Of a DNA stretch of 64,000 bases, positions 29,755 through 41,539 are shown piece by piece. Origin of the DNA: Acholoe squamosa (taxonomy: Eukaryota; Annelida; Polychaeta; Phyllodocida; Polynoidae). Positions within the stretch are counted from its first letter, which is position 1, and each line of letters begins with the position of its first letter. The notes beneath the pieces are model-generated. The model was not told the origin of the DNA and searched no databases. It was given only the letters and a program-made list of their open reading frames with translations. The stretch is from assembly GCA_949317995.1 (NCBI GenBank), contig OX439040.1, positions 60,670,089 to 60,734,088 on the forward strand, written 5' to 3'. Both the position numbers and the translations under genes were made by a program.

Positions 29755-30780
29755 ATAGGCCAAATACGAAATAGGTCAAATTAGGGAAGGATAGGGCAAA
29801 TGGCCATAGACTGGGCCAAATTGAGTCAGATGGATCCAAGATAAATTGGGTTAAGACAGGTCAATGTTGGTCTAATTGGCCAGAAATGGGTCAATTGGTC
29901 TAAATTGACTCAAATCGGCCCAATATGAGTAAATAAGGTCAAAACTGGTGAATCTAGGTCAAAATGGGTAAATGTGGTCCAAAGATGGTAAATTGGATCA
30001 AATCAGGTCAATATGGATCAAATAAGTCAAATTGACCCAATTTGAATAGATTTGTTCAATGTTACCTACATTGGGGCCAATTCCATTCATTATGACCTAC
30101 ATTGGCAATTCAAATGACTCAATTTGGCCCAATCCCAGGCCATTGAGCCATCTTTGGCCAATTAGATACATTTCAACCTATCTACATGGTTTGAACTATA
30201 TACCACACATGGATCAATTTGATTCTATTTAGACCAAATTCACCACATTTGAGCTGCTTTAGTCAACATGGTTCAATTCAATTCAATTGACCCACTTCAT
30301 GCCAATTTGACCTACATTGACCAGTTTTTTTCCTAAATGACTCAAAAGGGCACGACACTTGGTCGATTGACCCACCATAAGCCAATTTAGCCTATTTTGA
30401 CCCACATTAACCAGATTTGACCCACTCTTGTTAACTTGACCCAATTAATTCCACTTGACTATTTTTGGGGACAATTTGACTTATTTGACCAAGATGGCCC
30501 TAATTTGGCCCGATTTGCTCATAGTGGGTCATTTTGAATCAATTTGTCCCATCCTTTGGCCAATCAAACCATTTAATTCGACCTATTTTACTCCATTTGG
30601 ACCAATATACCCATCTTGGGCCGACCTGACCAATCTTTGGTCAATTTGTTTCACATTGATACAATTTAGCCATCCTAGGTCCAACTGAGTCAGTTTTAGC
30701 CAATCTCTGGCCATTTGACCTGATTTGACCCTATTTTAACCAAGTTTGGTCAGTCTGACTCTTAGTCTATTTTGACCAAC
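29755..30780. repeat. Degenerate satellite that flips orientation
   Basis: About 1 kb built from loosely periodic GGTCAAA-type words. From 29755 to about 30020 the plus strand reads mainly ggtcaaat/ggtcaa. From about 30035 onward it reads mainly ttgacc/tttggcc, the reverse complement. The switch passes through aagtcaaattgacccaattt. It ends in short cactcactcc repeats near 30800. No coding. Confidence 0.75.
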
Positions 30781-30964
30781 GCACCCCATTTTGGACCGTT
30801 CACTCACTCCATCCTGCTCCCTCACTCACTCCGTCCTGCTCACTCACTCATTCCCTCCCTCCCTTGTGACTTGGTGTGCAAAATCACTAAGAGACATTGG
30901 CATGTCTATATATGGTGGCCCCCAGCAACTTATGTACCACAAGAACAAATTTGCAAAGTTTTAA

Positions 30965-32345
30965 ACTTGGTTGGCACATTTGTCTGTGCTGCTTTACAAT
31001 GATGATAATTCAAGTCATTGTATAATGGGATTTCCTTAATTCAATACTGCTTTATCTTATCCTCTGCATAGCAGTCAGCCAAGAGGGCAGTACAAAAATT
31101 GCACACTGAGATCAGATAATTCAGTCCAGACATTTAGCTCTGGCCGATAGCAATAGCTGGATCCAGGCACCACAACTGTATGCCACAATGTCATAAATTA
31201 AAACTTTATGCATACTTGCCTTTTTTTCCTTTGTCGTGTCTAAATCTGAGATTCCCCCTCCCTTGGTGTCTAATAAAAAGAGCAGACCTGATTGGATATC
31301 TTTGATGATGCTTCCCCTTCATCAAGCCTCAATTACTTGTATATTGAAATGATACATCTATTTGTATAAAAAGTGGCAGACCATCAGTCTTTCTATTATA
31401 CATGCCTCCCTAGCGAAGGCTTGCACGATTGTTTTTGTTTTCCTCCCAATGTGGCTATCTATGTACTTCAGGTTTCATGAGGCATGCTTTATCAGTGTTC
31501 ACATTCTTTTGTTAGGATTCATCTTTTTTATGCAAGATAATTTATGTGACTCTCACTAAATGCTTTTTCTTCCTTTAATGAAATGCAGTCTAAATGGTTA
31601 TGGTTTCCTATCAGGATAATCATAGTGCTCCATCATCAATACTATTGTACTAAGAAATCCTTTTCTTTCTTCCATGTTGGCCATCTCATTTTCATGATTT
31701 TACGTGGCTGCAAATCAGTTAAAAACTTCAGTCTTTGAATTTTGACTTAAGTTACCATGTTTCAAGAAGAGTGAATGTGAAGTCAATCATTCCTTGTATA
31801 CAGATTTATCCATTTGATTTGAATACCGGTAAATGTGAATGTACTGGTCCCGTGCTATTTGTGCTATGAAACACTTAGACAGGCACTGATGAGCAGAATG
31901 TATAGCATATATATTCAAAATTTCTTTATAATTGTATGTGGAGGAATTACTGTTCTCCACACTTACCTCTGCCTATGTCAGCAATAGTGCTCTCAGATGG
32001 TCTGTGCTATGTAACAAACACAGGACCTTCTGCTGACACGAGACCTTGCATGGAGCCCCCTGAACATCTGGGTATCTTCACTGTCCGCTAAGTGGGCCTG
32101 CGCCTATTTCTATGTTATAGTACTTGTATAGGGGCTTCTCATGCGACTTCAGCTACTCACTACTAGCTACCTATTCTCTGGTTTTAGGAGAGAGACCTGT
32201 GCATGGCCCATGCCTAGAAAGTACAGAATTAGCTTAGCAGAAGGGTCCCCACACATTCTTCATCGACAAACGTTGATGGCATTTAAAAGTTTCCGTCTAT
32301 TTTGTTACATGGTTTTAAGATTTTTAGCCTGTCATGAATTGTTAT
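30965..32345. repeat. Duplicated block R6 (pair at 56875-57640)
   Basis: Long diverged match to 56.88-57.64 kb: tgtctgtgctgcttt, cttatcctctgcatag, gatatctttgatgatgctt, catacatgcctccct and ctattttgttacatgg all recur in order. About 700 bp between 31560 and 32290 is missing from the partner. Confidence 0.8.
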
Positions 32346-32409
32346 TAATAGTCTAGCAGTGGAGCAAGAATTTTTAGCCTAACCCAGAACTCTCCAATAA
32401 ACTTCTTTC

Positions 32410-33490
32410 TAGTTTATGAGATTATGCGCAATGTTTATCATATTCTTGTATTTACTTAGCAGCACAGTGTATATCTAGCATTATTTTGATTTGTCTGTTC
32501 ATGATGAGAGCACCCTCGGATACTAATACAAGTGTTATTCACTGAAAAAAGTCTTCCTGACAAAATGACATGTATATCCATGTCGACTTGATTTGACACA
32601 GAGAGCACATGTCATTGGGACATGGCACATATGTCACCATGACAACTGTCTTCATGACGCATGTCAAGTGGAGTTGACGAACCAAATATGAGAGTGTCAA
32701 CCTCATTCAACATGCCTTTCACGCATGTCATGTGGGAGACAATTGTGACCTGTGCAGTATGCGTCAAAGCGATCAGTCTTCTTTTCTCTGTGTTGTTACA
32801 TATGTTTGGGTACTCTCTATTCAAGTCAAGTCTCTATTAATCTGGGGTTTCTGGTCCAGAGTATGCAAAAGAATGTGTGGATTATAAGTCCAATCTGATG
32901 CAGTTTGACCTTTATTGTACTGTTTCATTGTATTTAAACATTGTTTTTAAATGAGCACAGGTCTCAACAAATGGGTATTGAAATAACTCTTAAACATTGA
33001 AAATAGACTTCCAATAAGCATTTGTCTTGCATAGGGTAATCACCCTACTAACTCTATTAGCAGCCATGCATGCTTTCATTTATACAATATCACTTCATTG
33101 ATAACAATTAGTACTGTAAAATTCGTTAGGATCCTCTGTTCTTAGTAGCCTGGGTTATTTTATAAAAAAAATTACAGAAACTAGGATTGTAGAATTAGAG
33201 CAAGAGGTGCTGTTAATCTACAGAAACTGTATAGTATAGTATATATAGGCACTGCTATACATACTCTACCAGTGAGGTGAGTCCATGATACAATCCTAAT
33301 AACATTTTGTATGTGTGCACTCTGTGCATGCATTGATACCATAATCAATGCATGCCTGATGAAGACAAGAATGTCTACAATCCCAGTGAAGTGCCATCCC
33401 TGAGAGCAAGAGAAGTAGACCACCGTCTGTCCCAAACCATTTAATGAGAATTTTTCATCATATGTCTTTGAAAATGGAAATCTGTAATTT
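32410..33490. other. No gene seen
   Basis: AT-rich unique-looking sequence. A gcctgatgaagacaagaatg motif near 33352 has a short stem (agaca/tgtct) reminiscent of hammerhead-type repeats but lacks the GAAA box. Confidence 0.4.
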
Positions 33491-33492
33491 GT

Positions 33493-33891
33493 AACGTCCG
33501 GTACCTAAATCTAAATCAGTTATATTACATGGAAAAAATAAAGCTTCAACATTTTTGTTATTACCTATATAAAGGGACCAATTATCCCCTACTTTGGTGA
33601 AAAAATTGTGTGTCTATCAGCATTTGTCTCCATGTGAGAGCAGCTTATGTGAAATAATTCTGATAAAAGTACCGGACGTTACATAACGTCCGGTACTTTT
33701 ATCATCATGTAAGAGGCAGTCTACTGTGCATGCATAACTCAAATGTTGTTCCATTTCGTAATTGAAGTCAATAATAGATATATTGGCCTTGCTATTTCAT
33801 GTGTTTGCTATGCATAATGGGATTTTTTATATTACTGACAGCAACTTTAATTACCTCCATATTTCATTATTTTGGTACCGGACGTTACATT
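33493..33891. mobile_element. Two abutting short MITEs with GTAACGTCCGGTAC ends
   Basis: GTAACGTCCGGTAC occurs at about 33493, then as a perfect 21-bp inverted repeat at 33661-33704 (2-bp spacer), and again inverted at about 33874. This is the pattern expected of two elements of about 190 and 205 bp with shared terminal inverted repeats placed end to end. No ORF. Confidence 0.7.
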
Positions 33892-34038
33892 CCACAAAAC
33901 AAGCAATAAAAATGGAACTGGATGTCCTAAGTCAGTATTTTTTGGTTTTCTGAGCTGAGGGGATGTCCCTTCACAAATTCGTTAGGGTTATATAAAGTAG
34001 TTAGAAAATTAATTTTTAAGGGCCTTCAAGGGCCAAAT

Positions 34039-35715
34039 CTTGTATAGCCTCCCTACACATAGGGTGTAGGGAGGCTATACAAGTTATACATAAGGTGTGG
34101 GGAGGCTGCACAAGTGATACATAGGGTGTGGAGAGGCTATACTATGGATACATATGGTGTGGGGCAGCTATACGCAGGATACATAGGGTGTGGGGAGGCT
34201 ATACAAGTGATACATTAGGTGTTGGGAGGCTATACAAATGATACTTAGGGTATGGGGAGGCTACACTAGTGATACCTAGGGTGTGGGGAGGCTATATGAG
34301 TGATACATAGGGTGTGGGGAGGCTTTATGAGTGATACATAGGGTGTGGGGAGGCTATACCAGTGATACATAGGGTGTGGGGAGGCTATACACAGGATACA
34401 TAGGGTGTGGGGAGGCTATACAAGTGATACATAGGGTGCGGGGAGACTTTGCAAGTGACATGTAGGGTGTGGGGAGGCTATACCAGTGATATGTAGGGTG
34501 TGAGGAGGCTATACAAGTTATACATATGGTGCGGGGAGGCTAGAGTGATATATAGGGTGTAGAGAGGCTATACAAGGGATACATAGGGTGTGTGTAGGCT
34601 ATATGCAGCATACAAAGGGTGTGGGTAGGCTTTGCAAGTGACACATAGGGTGTGGGGAGGCTATACCAGTGATATGTAGGGTGTAGGGAGGCTATACCAG
34701 TGATACATAGGGTGTTTGGAGGCTGTATGAGTGATACATAAGGTGTGGAGAGGCTATAATAATTATGAGGGATACATAGGGTGTGAGGAGGCTATACACA
34801 GGATAGATAAGGTGTGGGGAGGCTATACAAGTGATACATAGGGTGAGGGGAGGCTTTGCAAGTGACACTTAGGGTGTGGGGAGGCTATACCAGTGATATG
34901 TAGGGTGTAGAGAGGCTATACGAGGGATATATAGGGTGTGGGGACGCTATATTATATATAAGTGTTACTTAGGGTGTGGGGAGGCTATGTATCTCTTGTA
35001 TAGCCTCCCCTCACCCTATGTGTCACTCATGTAGCCTCTCTGTACCCTAAATATCACTCATATAGCCTCCCCTCACCCTATGTATATCTTGTACAGCCTC
35101 CTCTCACCCTATGTGTCACTCGCACAGCCTATCGTTACCCTATGTATCACTTGTACAACCTCTCTTTACCCTAGTTATCACTCATAGGACCGCTCTGTAC
35201 CATATGTACCACTCTTAGAGCCTCTCCGAACCCTATGTAACATTCCTATAGCCTTTCCTCACCGAACATATCACTCATATAGCCTCGCCGCACCCTATGC
35301 ATAACTCGAATCAATCATAGAGCATCCCCATACTCTACATATCACTTGTACAGACTCTCAGTACCATATGTATCACTCGCACAGCCTCTCCTTACCATAC
35401 TTATCATTGGCATAGCCTCCCCTCACCCTACTTATCTCTTGTATAGCCTCCCCTCACCCTATGTGTCACTCGTACAGCCTCTCCGTACCCTATGTATCAC
35501 TCGTACAGCCTCTCCGTACGATACATATCAGTCGTATAGCCTCTCCTCACCCTATGTATCACTGGTACAGCCTCCCCTCACTCTACATATCACTCGTATA
35601 GCCTCTCCTCACCCTATGTATCACTTGTATTGCCTCTCCGTACCATACTTATCACTCGCTTAGCCTCCCCTCACCCTCTTGTATAGCCTCCCCTCACCCT
35701 ACGTGTCACTCCCAC
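34039..35715. repeat. Minisatellite array, about 31-bp unit, head-to-head inverted
   Basis: Unit consensus is gatacatagggtgtggggag plus gctatacaagt. From about 34060 to 34990 units run forward. From about 34999 to 35715 the units run in reverse complement (tagcctcccctcacccta). The junction forms a hairpin. A second inverted junction opens the array at 34039-34083 with 20-bp arms. Unit divergence is higher in the right half. ORFs here are only periodic artefacts. Confidence 0.95.
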
Positions 35716-36065
35716 TATTAGGTGAAGTGACACAGTCAATATCAGAAGGCTGTGTTGTACAGTATGGATCATCATGAACATACACAGCTTTAATTCCCTT
35801 GGCCCTGAGTTCTTATCATGGCAACCAGTGGAGAAACAACCAACACTGTCTTTTTCACCTGTAGGGGAGTATCCTGTGTTGATCCACCCTCTATAGCATG
35901 GAGGGCAAAAGGTGCCACTTTAAACACTAAGGATTTACCACTCCCTGTAGGTGCACACAGGAAAACATCACTGCCACCCAAATAGCCTTTTATAGCTTGT
36001 AGCTGGTGTTGCCTGGCTGCTTCATAACCATTCACATGTAATGCAAATGTAATAGCATCATCCAT
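35703..36065 (-). pseudogene. RecQ-like DNA helicase remnant, 5' part only
   Basis: ATG at 36065 in strong context (accATGG) opens an N-terminal helicase segment: RQHQLQAIKGYLGG (Q motif), APTGSGKS (Walker A) and LVVSPLVAMI (motif Ia). The frame then stops. Motif-like coding resumes in another frame from about 35826 (ELRAKGIKAVYVHDD), the next RecQ segment, showing a deletion with frameshift. The reading ends where the minisatellite begins at about 35713, so the DEAH box and the rest of the protein are missing. An active RecQ would be a 3'-5' helicase; this cannot be one. RecQ-like open frames are often multicopy in invertebrates, so origin from a repeat is possible. Confidence 0.75.
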
Positions 36066-36300
36066 GGTTTCTTGTTGTGTAACTTTTAGTTCTATAATTT
36101 GTGGTGTATACAGAGAAAATAGTACCAGTATCCAGTGTACAGACTCAGCCTCACTATTTGAGACTCCCACAATGTGGGTGCTGGTATCTGCTTGGCCTAG
36201 TATGTAGGTGGAATTTTATGGTCAGGCTGACCCCTGACCCAGTTCCCAGCTCCCAATCCCTCCTGCCACCCACCCCACTAGCCCCCACCAGTGTCACAGT

Positions 36301-36552
36301 GGTCATTATTTATTAACGGGGGCAGGGGGTTGAGGGGGGCGCGAAAAATATCAGACCCCTCCCAAGGGGGGGGGGCTAAAAATGGTACCCTCTTTTTAGC
36401 CAAAGAGCCTGCGCGCTACTATAGATCAAAGAGCAAAAATTTTCATGCCTCTGGCGTGGGGGAGCTGCAAAAATTTTTGACTACCATCGAGGGGGGGGTA
36501 AAAAAATTTCGCGTGAAACCCCACCACCCCCCCAAGTTGATAAATAATGACC
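36301..36552. mobile_element. 250-bp G-run MITE
   Basis: Left end ggtcattatttattaacggg is mirrored by gataaataatgacc at the right end. The interior holds runs of G and C and paired blocks (aaaaatttttgac, aaaatttc). Non-coding. Confidence 0.7.
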
Positions 36553-36626
36553 CCTCCCTTAGTATGGTGAAACCGTGAACTGCGAAAGTGTCAGAGCATA
36601 CATCGGTGACTGAAAACAAAAAGTGA

Positions 36627-36955
36627 TTTTGACAAAATTCTAAAATTATTTGCAAAGAATCTACCGATCCAAATGAACTGAGCCTTGAAGACAGTTATGG
36701 TGCATATCTGAAGAGCACTCGGTTAAATGTAGACAGTATTGCTGTCAACAGTTCTTGAGGAAATGCAAATATACTGCACCCTTAAATTCGGCCAAAAACG
36801 AAGCTATTACTATAAGCAGGATTTGTTGACAAAGTTCAAAAATTATTTCAAAGAATCTACTGATCCAAATGATCTCAGCTTTGCACAAAGTTATGGTGCA
36901 TATATCAAGAGCACTCGGTTAAATGTAGACAGCATCTCCCTCAACAGTTTTTGAA
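36627..36955 (+). pseudogene. Tandem pair of a C-terminal exon-like unit, family unknown
   Basis: Two copies about 190 bp apart. In the second copy (about 36790-36955) an open frame reads KQDLLTKFKNYFKESTDP, then SYGAYIKSTRLNVDSIS, and ends TTTTTGA. In the first copy (about 36660-36753) the same frame reads ESTDPNELS, SYGAYLKSTRLNVDSIA and stops at the corresponding place. The first copy carries a TAA and an extra base upstream. Conserved stop position and mostly conservative changes suggest former coding use. The protein is not recognised. Confidence 0.4.
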
Positions 36956-36959
36956 AAAA

Positions 36960-39290
36960 TAGAAATTATTTTAGGTAGGAAACTCGGCCGAAAAACGTAA
37001 ACAAACTTGTCATGATGAACCAAAAACTACAAATTGGGACATGTAATCAAAATTCTGAATCGACAGAATGTTTTTAATTGTTTTTTAACCCCTCATGAAT
37101 CTGCCAACTTTTTAAAACTGTTTTTTTTTTGCCAGGAGACTCGTGATTGGCTCTGCCAGTCACATGGGTGCAATGCACACGATGGGAAATATTCACTGAC
37201 ACACTGGTGCTGCCTGGATTCACAACGGGGGGTATTGCCGCTGGATTCGGCGAAGCTGTTTTCCTGTGCTACTGAAGGTTAGGTACCATCGCCGGGCATC
37301 AGAGTGGCCTTACATCACCGATCGCTGACCAACTTTATATAAGGGTTTTAACCAGTCCCTGAGCCCAGCAGAGGAGGAGAGGCATGGAGGGGGTATAGTG
37401 GGGTTGGGAGGAGAGCTCAGGGACTGCAGCCAGTCTATAGTTTAGTAGCCCTTAGTTAATTAGAGGTTTCAATTTGGTCACATGATCATATGGGCATGCA
37501 CCACGTCACTCATCCACCAGCATTTGTCTTTAATATGCTCTAGTGTCATGTACAGGAATGTTTTTAGCAGTTTAGTACTATTCTATAGTACAAAATCGCC
37601 ATGTATAAGTCATGTGTTCTTTATCTCTGTAAAATCACAGATGTTAGAAACTGTGATAAATATCTTCATGTAACTACATGCTGGTGATAGTCAGGTTTCT
37701 AATTGAATAAATGGTTATCCTCATTGGCATAACAGTGATGTGTTTTATTTGCTTTATAAAATTCCCAAAAATTTTTAATATCAGTAAACCCGCCCCTTTT
37801 TTAAGGGGTTCGTTCTCTAATTAAAATAATTTTTTTGGGGGGCAAGCTTTTAGCTTGCCTTAAAAACAAACTAAAGGACGCAATTTTTTTTTTTTCATAA
37901 TTAACCCCACCCTTGTTTACAAACAAGTGGTCACGTGACTACACCACGTGATCAAGGGGGTATAAACTATTAAAGAAACCATGTGGTTAAGTCACTCTGC
38001 TAGATCATGTGTTGTTTACAAACAAGGGAGGTCACATGGTCGGTCGACCCCATTTACATAATCGGGTCAAGTGACCTAGACCATTAGCCAATCAGAGACC
38101 CCCATTTGGAAATCAGTCCATTATGCAAATAAGTCTCATTAACATAAAGGGGCATGGTCTATTATGTAAATGATGGGTCATGTGACCAAATGGAGGGCTC
38201 TAATTGGCTAAGGGGGCATGGCCTATTATGCAAATGAGGTCTCATTAGCATAAAGGGGTATGGCCTATTATGTAAATGAGGGGTCATGTGACCAAATGGA
38301 GGGCACTTTACCATGTCTCGGGTGGAGTTTATACATCTTAGGTACAAACCAATAATGATAAAAGTAGACTGATAATGGACTCCATTAGGTTGATTTCTTG
38401 GCGTTGGTTTATATCTGATTTTTGCTACAGATGTTTTCTTTAAACCATGTGTTGGTTGCTATGTATAACCTAATAAGAAACCAATTGCACCAGTGGAGCA
38501 CTTGTACCCATGACACTGTTTAGAATCCCAGTTTCCTTTTGATTGGAAAGGTATATTAAAAATTAAACTCAATGCAAATCAAACATGTGTTGCTAAGCAA
38601 TTATGTAATTGGCAATAATGTTGCCAGAGGGCCTAGCAACACTGCAATAATATCTGCTAATTTAATGATTTTGGTTTTAGTTAGGGCAGGAGACACGGAT
38701 AAGAGATGGTGGTCAGGAGCTGTGGCTATAAATATTTGCTATTTGAGCTGGTTGCTAGGCAACACTACTGTTGCAATGTAATTGTTTCTTGAAGCAACAA
38801 TCCAATAACACCAGGAGAATCCTTGGAGCTCAATTAGGGGGATGGATAGGTAAAATTGAGATCCTTCTAAGAGGAATACTGCTGTTACTAAGTAACCAAT
38901 TATCATAGCAACAAACCAAGCCACCAGTGGATTCCTCAGACCTAATTTAGGGGGTATAGGTCAGGTCACAACCCTTCAATAAGCAATACTGCTGCCATAT
39001 GGGATGATATTCCGATTATTTGGTAGCCATATTGGATTTTGCTCATTTTATGAGGAAGCACACATAGGATTACTCAGGACTTTTAGGATAGTGATAATCA
39101 TACTAAATTAAATCATTCCTGCCAGTTTCAGCTGAGCAGATGCATGCACTAATGCAAAGTGTGTGTGTGTGGGGGGGGGGGCTCGATGATACAAAGGAGT
39201 CCAAATCCCCCCATACATAACTAAAGAAGAGAAAATGGGTAAGAAGATTTTCTTGAGAAATCGTTTGGTAAAAATCTATGACTAAGTTAA
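36960..39290. other. No gene seen; local repeats
   Basis: Contains a tandem repeat at about 38085-38310 with a period near 118 bp (cattagcataaaggggtatg, gtcatgtgaccaaatggagg), CACGTG boxes near 37930-37950, and several ggttgctaggcaac-like inverted words at 38450-38900. No exon was accepted. Confidence 0.45.
38085..38310. repeat. Short tandem repeat, about 118-bp period
   Basis: ggtcatgtgaccaaatggag and ggcctattatg-type segments recur twice or more with small changes. Confidence 0.7.
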
Positions 39291-39627
39291 AAAAACTAGA
39301 GCAGGAGGTCGTTACACAAAAGACGAGAATATACCTATCCTCGTTGTGTCATGGTCAAACCGTTACACAAATGTTTTCTCGCTATGTTTTTTTCTCCGTC
39401 TCTGCATAACGAGAATAAAACCGTTACACAATCCTTTTCTCACTGTAGAAAAGTCGTTGTGTTTAACTTTGTGCTGACACAATGACAAAAAAAGGCAGTT
39501 CCTTTGGACCTTCTGCCTTTTGGTTGTTCAATATTGATTCCTATGGGGCGTGTTGTAGAGTGATAAAAGACACAGGAACCAGTGTAAACAAAGTGACAGA
39601 AACTGAGGGAAAGCCATTTTTTTCAAT

Positions 39628-41539
39628 ATGCCACCCCCCACTGACAGATTGGGAAGGAAGACAAGAAAGTGCCGTCAAAGGGACTCAACTTTCACTCTTT
39701 TTGATGAGTTTGCAGCAAGATACCGCCTCTCTAATGATGTTGTAAGAAAACTGGTGGGGGAGTACAAGCTGTACAGCAAATTCAAATGGAGCAAGAGAGG
39801 AGGAGGTCTTTCTCACATCGACAGCGTAATTTTATTTCACACCTAATTTTGATTGAGTCAAAATATATGCAAAGACCCTGTAGCCTATGTTTGACCTATT
39901 TAGTCTTGTATCTTAGTCTCTTCTAAGAATAACTCATGTAACAATGTCTATTTCAGTGGTCTACACCCATAATCATCCTTTTATATGAGCCATGAAACCT
40001 ATAATTAAATCAGTTAATTTTATCTTTATTTTCTTGTTACTTTAACACATATCTTTTTTTCAGCCTTATAAATAAATTTTCTGCCTTATCCTGAGATACT
40101 TTGCGTCTGGGAGTTTTTATGCCATGACTGGGGACTCTCAGAAAGTCTCGAGGACTGCTGTCTGCCGTGCTTTGAAAGATGTAGCGGGCTTCTTCTACAC
40201 CAACCGAAACAGATTCATCAAGTGGCCCCACAGCTTCGAGGCCAAGGTGGAAGCTGCCCTGAAGCTGTATAGGCACAAGGTGAAACGCAAAGATGAAGAG
40301 GTTGAGCAGAGGACTCCATTTGTCTTCGGGTTCGTAGATGGTACCCACATAGCTGTCAACACTCCAGAGGAAAATGAGAGCCCGTATGTCAACAGAAATG
40401 GATACCACTCCATTAACACCACAGTAAGTTTGTACTTTGCTTTCTATTTTAAAGGTTACATAATTTTATTTCAGGTTAGCACCTGTAGGATGAAGCAAGG
40501 CCTCCATATTTTTTGTTTATACATAAATCATTTATCAGCTCTTAACGGTGAAAATAACTAAATATATATAATTTTGTCAGCACTGAGTAAAAAAAAAACT
40601 TACGTAAATAATTTTTTCAGGTCATATGTGACTATGACAAGAAAATCACGTACATTGATCCCAGGTGGCCCGGCTCGGTCCATGATGCGTATGCCCTAAG
40701 CTCCTGCCCTGTTGGCGATGAGATTTAGTCAGAGGTGTGGAAGGACTTTGTGCTATTAGGAGACGCGGGGTGAGAACATTTTTTCTCTCCCTTCTTGTGA
40801 AACAAGGATTATTTGAAGTGATATTGTGTCTAATCGTTGTGAGCTCTTTGGTTGACAAGCATATCCCTGTTTCCTAAGAATCGATACCCCTCTTCCTATG
40901 GTACAAGATAAGTTCTTTCCCCCTCTTTTCCCTTCTTTCCCTGTCTAGGTGCATCTACATTTTATTCCCTTTTCCTTTTCAGATATGGAGTAAGGCGAAA
41001 CCTTTTCACTCCTTACAAGGACGAGACGTCTCCCAAGATCAGAAGTTACAACAAATGGCATCTGAAGAGCCGAGTATGCGTAGAACAAGCAATAGGGATC
41101 CTGAAGCAGCGTTGGAGGTGAGCATGGTTTCCTTTTTTTATTCATAATATTCTTTTATTATTCAATGTTTGGTCCATTGTGTAAGGGTTTATGGTCCAGT
41201 TTTAATTTTATTATACCTTCCCTATATTCAAAGCAACCTTTTGAATTCCTGGTCTCAGTTTATGTCCCTCTCCCGGAATGACAAAAGTTTTTTTTCAGGG
41301 TCCTAGACTCAGCTATAGGCTACATACGCCACAAGCCACAGACAGCAGCCAGAATCATCTACAGCTGTGCCTGTCTCCACAACATTGCCATTGACCATGG
41401 GATCCGAATAGTAGAAGACCAAGATGACCCTTACAGACCCCTCCGAGTTCCTTTGGCTCAGCCCACCCAGAGGACACGGCAAGAGGAAAATGACCACAAC
41501 AAGAGCTTTCGACAAGCTTACGTAGAACAGTTTTTCTAA
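39628..41539 (+). pseudogene. Harbinger transposase, five exons, two premature stops
   Basis: Exons 39628-39825, 40064-40423, 40621-40769, 40983-41117 and 41299-41539 join in frame at GT..AG introns. Recognisable HARBI1-type segments are LRYFASGSFYAMTGDS with a helix-turn-helix-like SRTAVCRALKDVAG; FGFVDGTHIAV (first D); VICDYDK..WPGSVHDA and LLGDAGY (second D); VEQAIGILKQRWR (E); and CACLHNIAI. Exon 2 has TAA at 40073-40075, and exon 3 has TAG at 40726-40728. Both fall at positions where a sense codon fits the family. The catalytic DDE triad is retained, so decay is recent. The product would cut and insert at 3-bp targets, aided by the Myb-like partner. Confidence 0.9.

Noticed and set aside
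33350..33400. Second hammerhead ribozyme
   Set aside because: CTGATGA and a short stem are present but the required GAAA box is absent.
35346..35663. 105-codon repetitive ORF
   Set aside because: Periodic artefact of the minisatellite; no start context and no homology.
34039..35715. CRISPR array
   Set aside because: Units are contiguous variants of one 31-bp minisatellite with no spacers, in a eukaryotic context, and they reverse direction.
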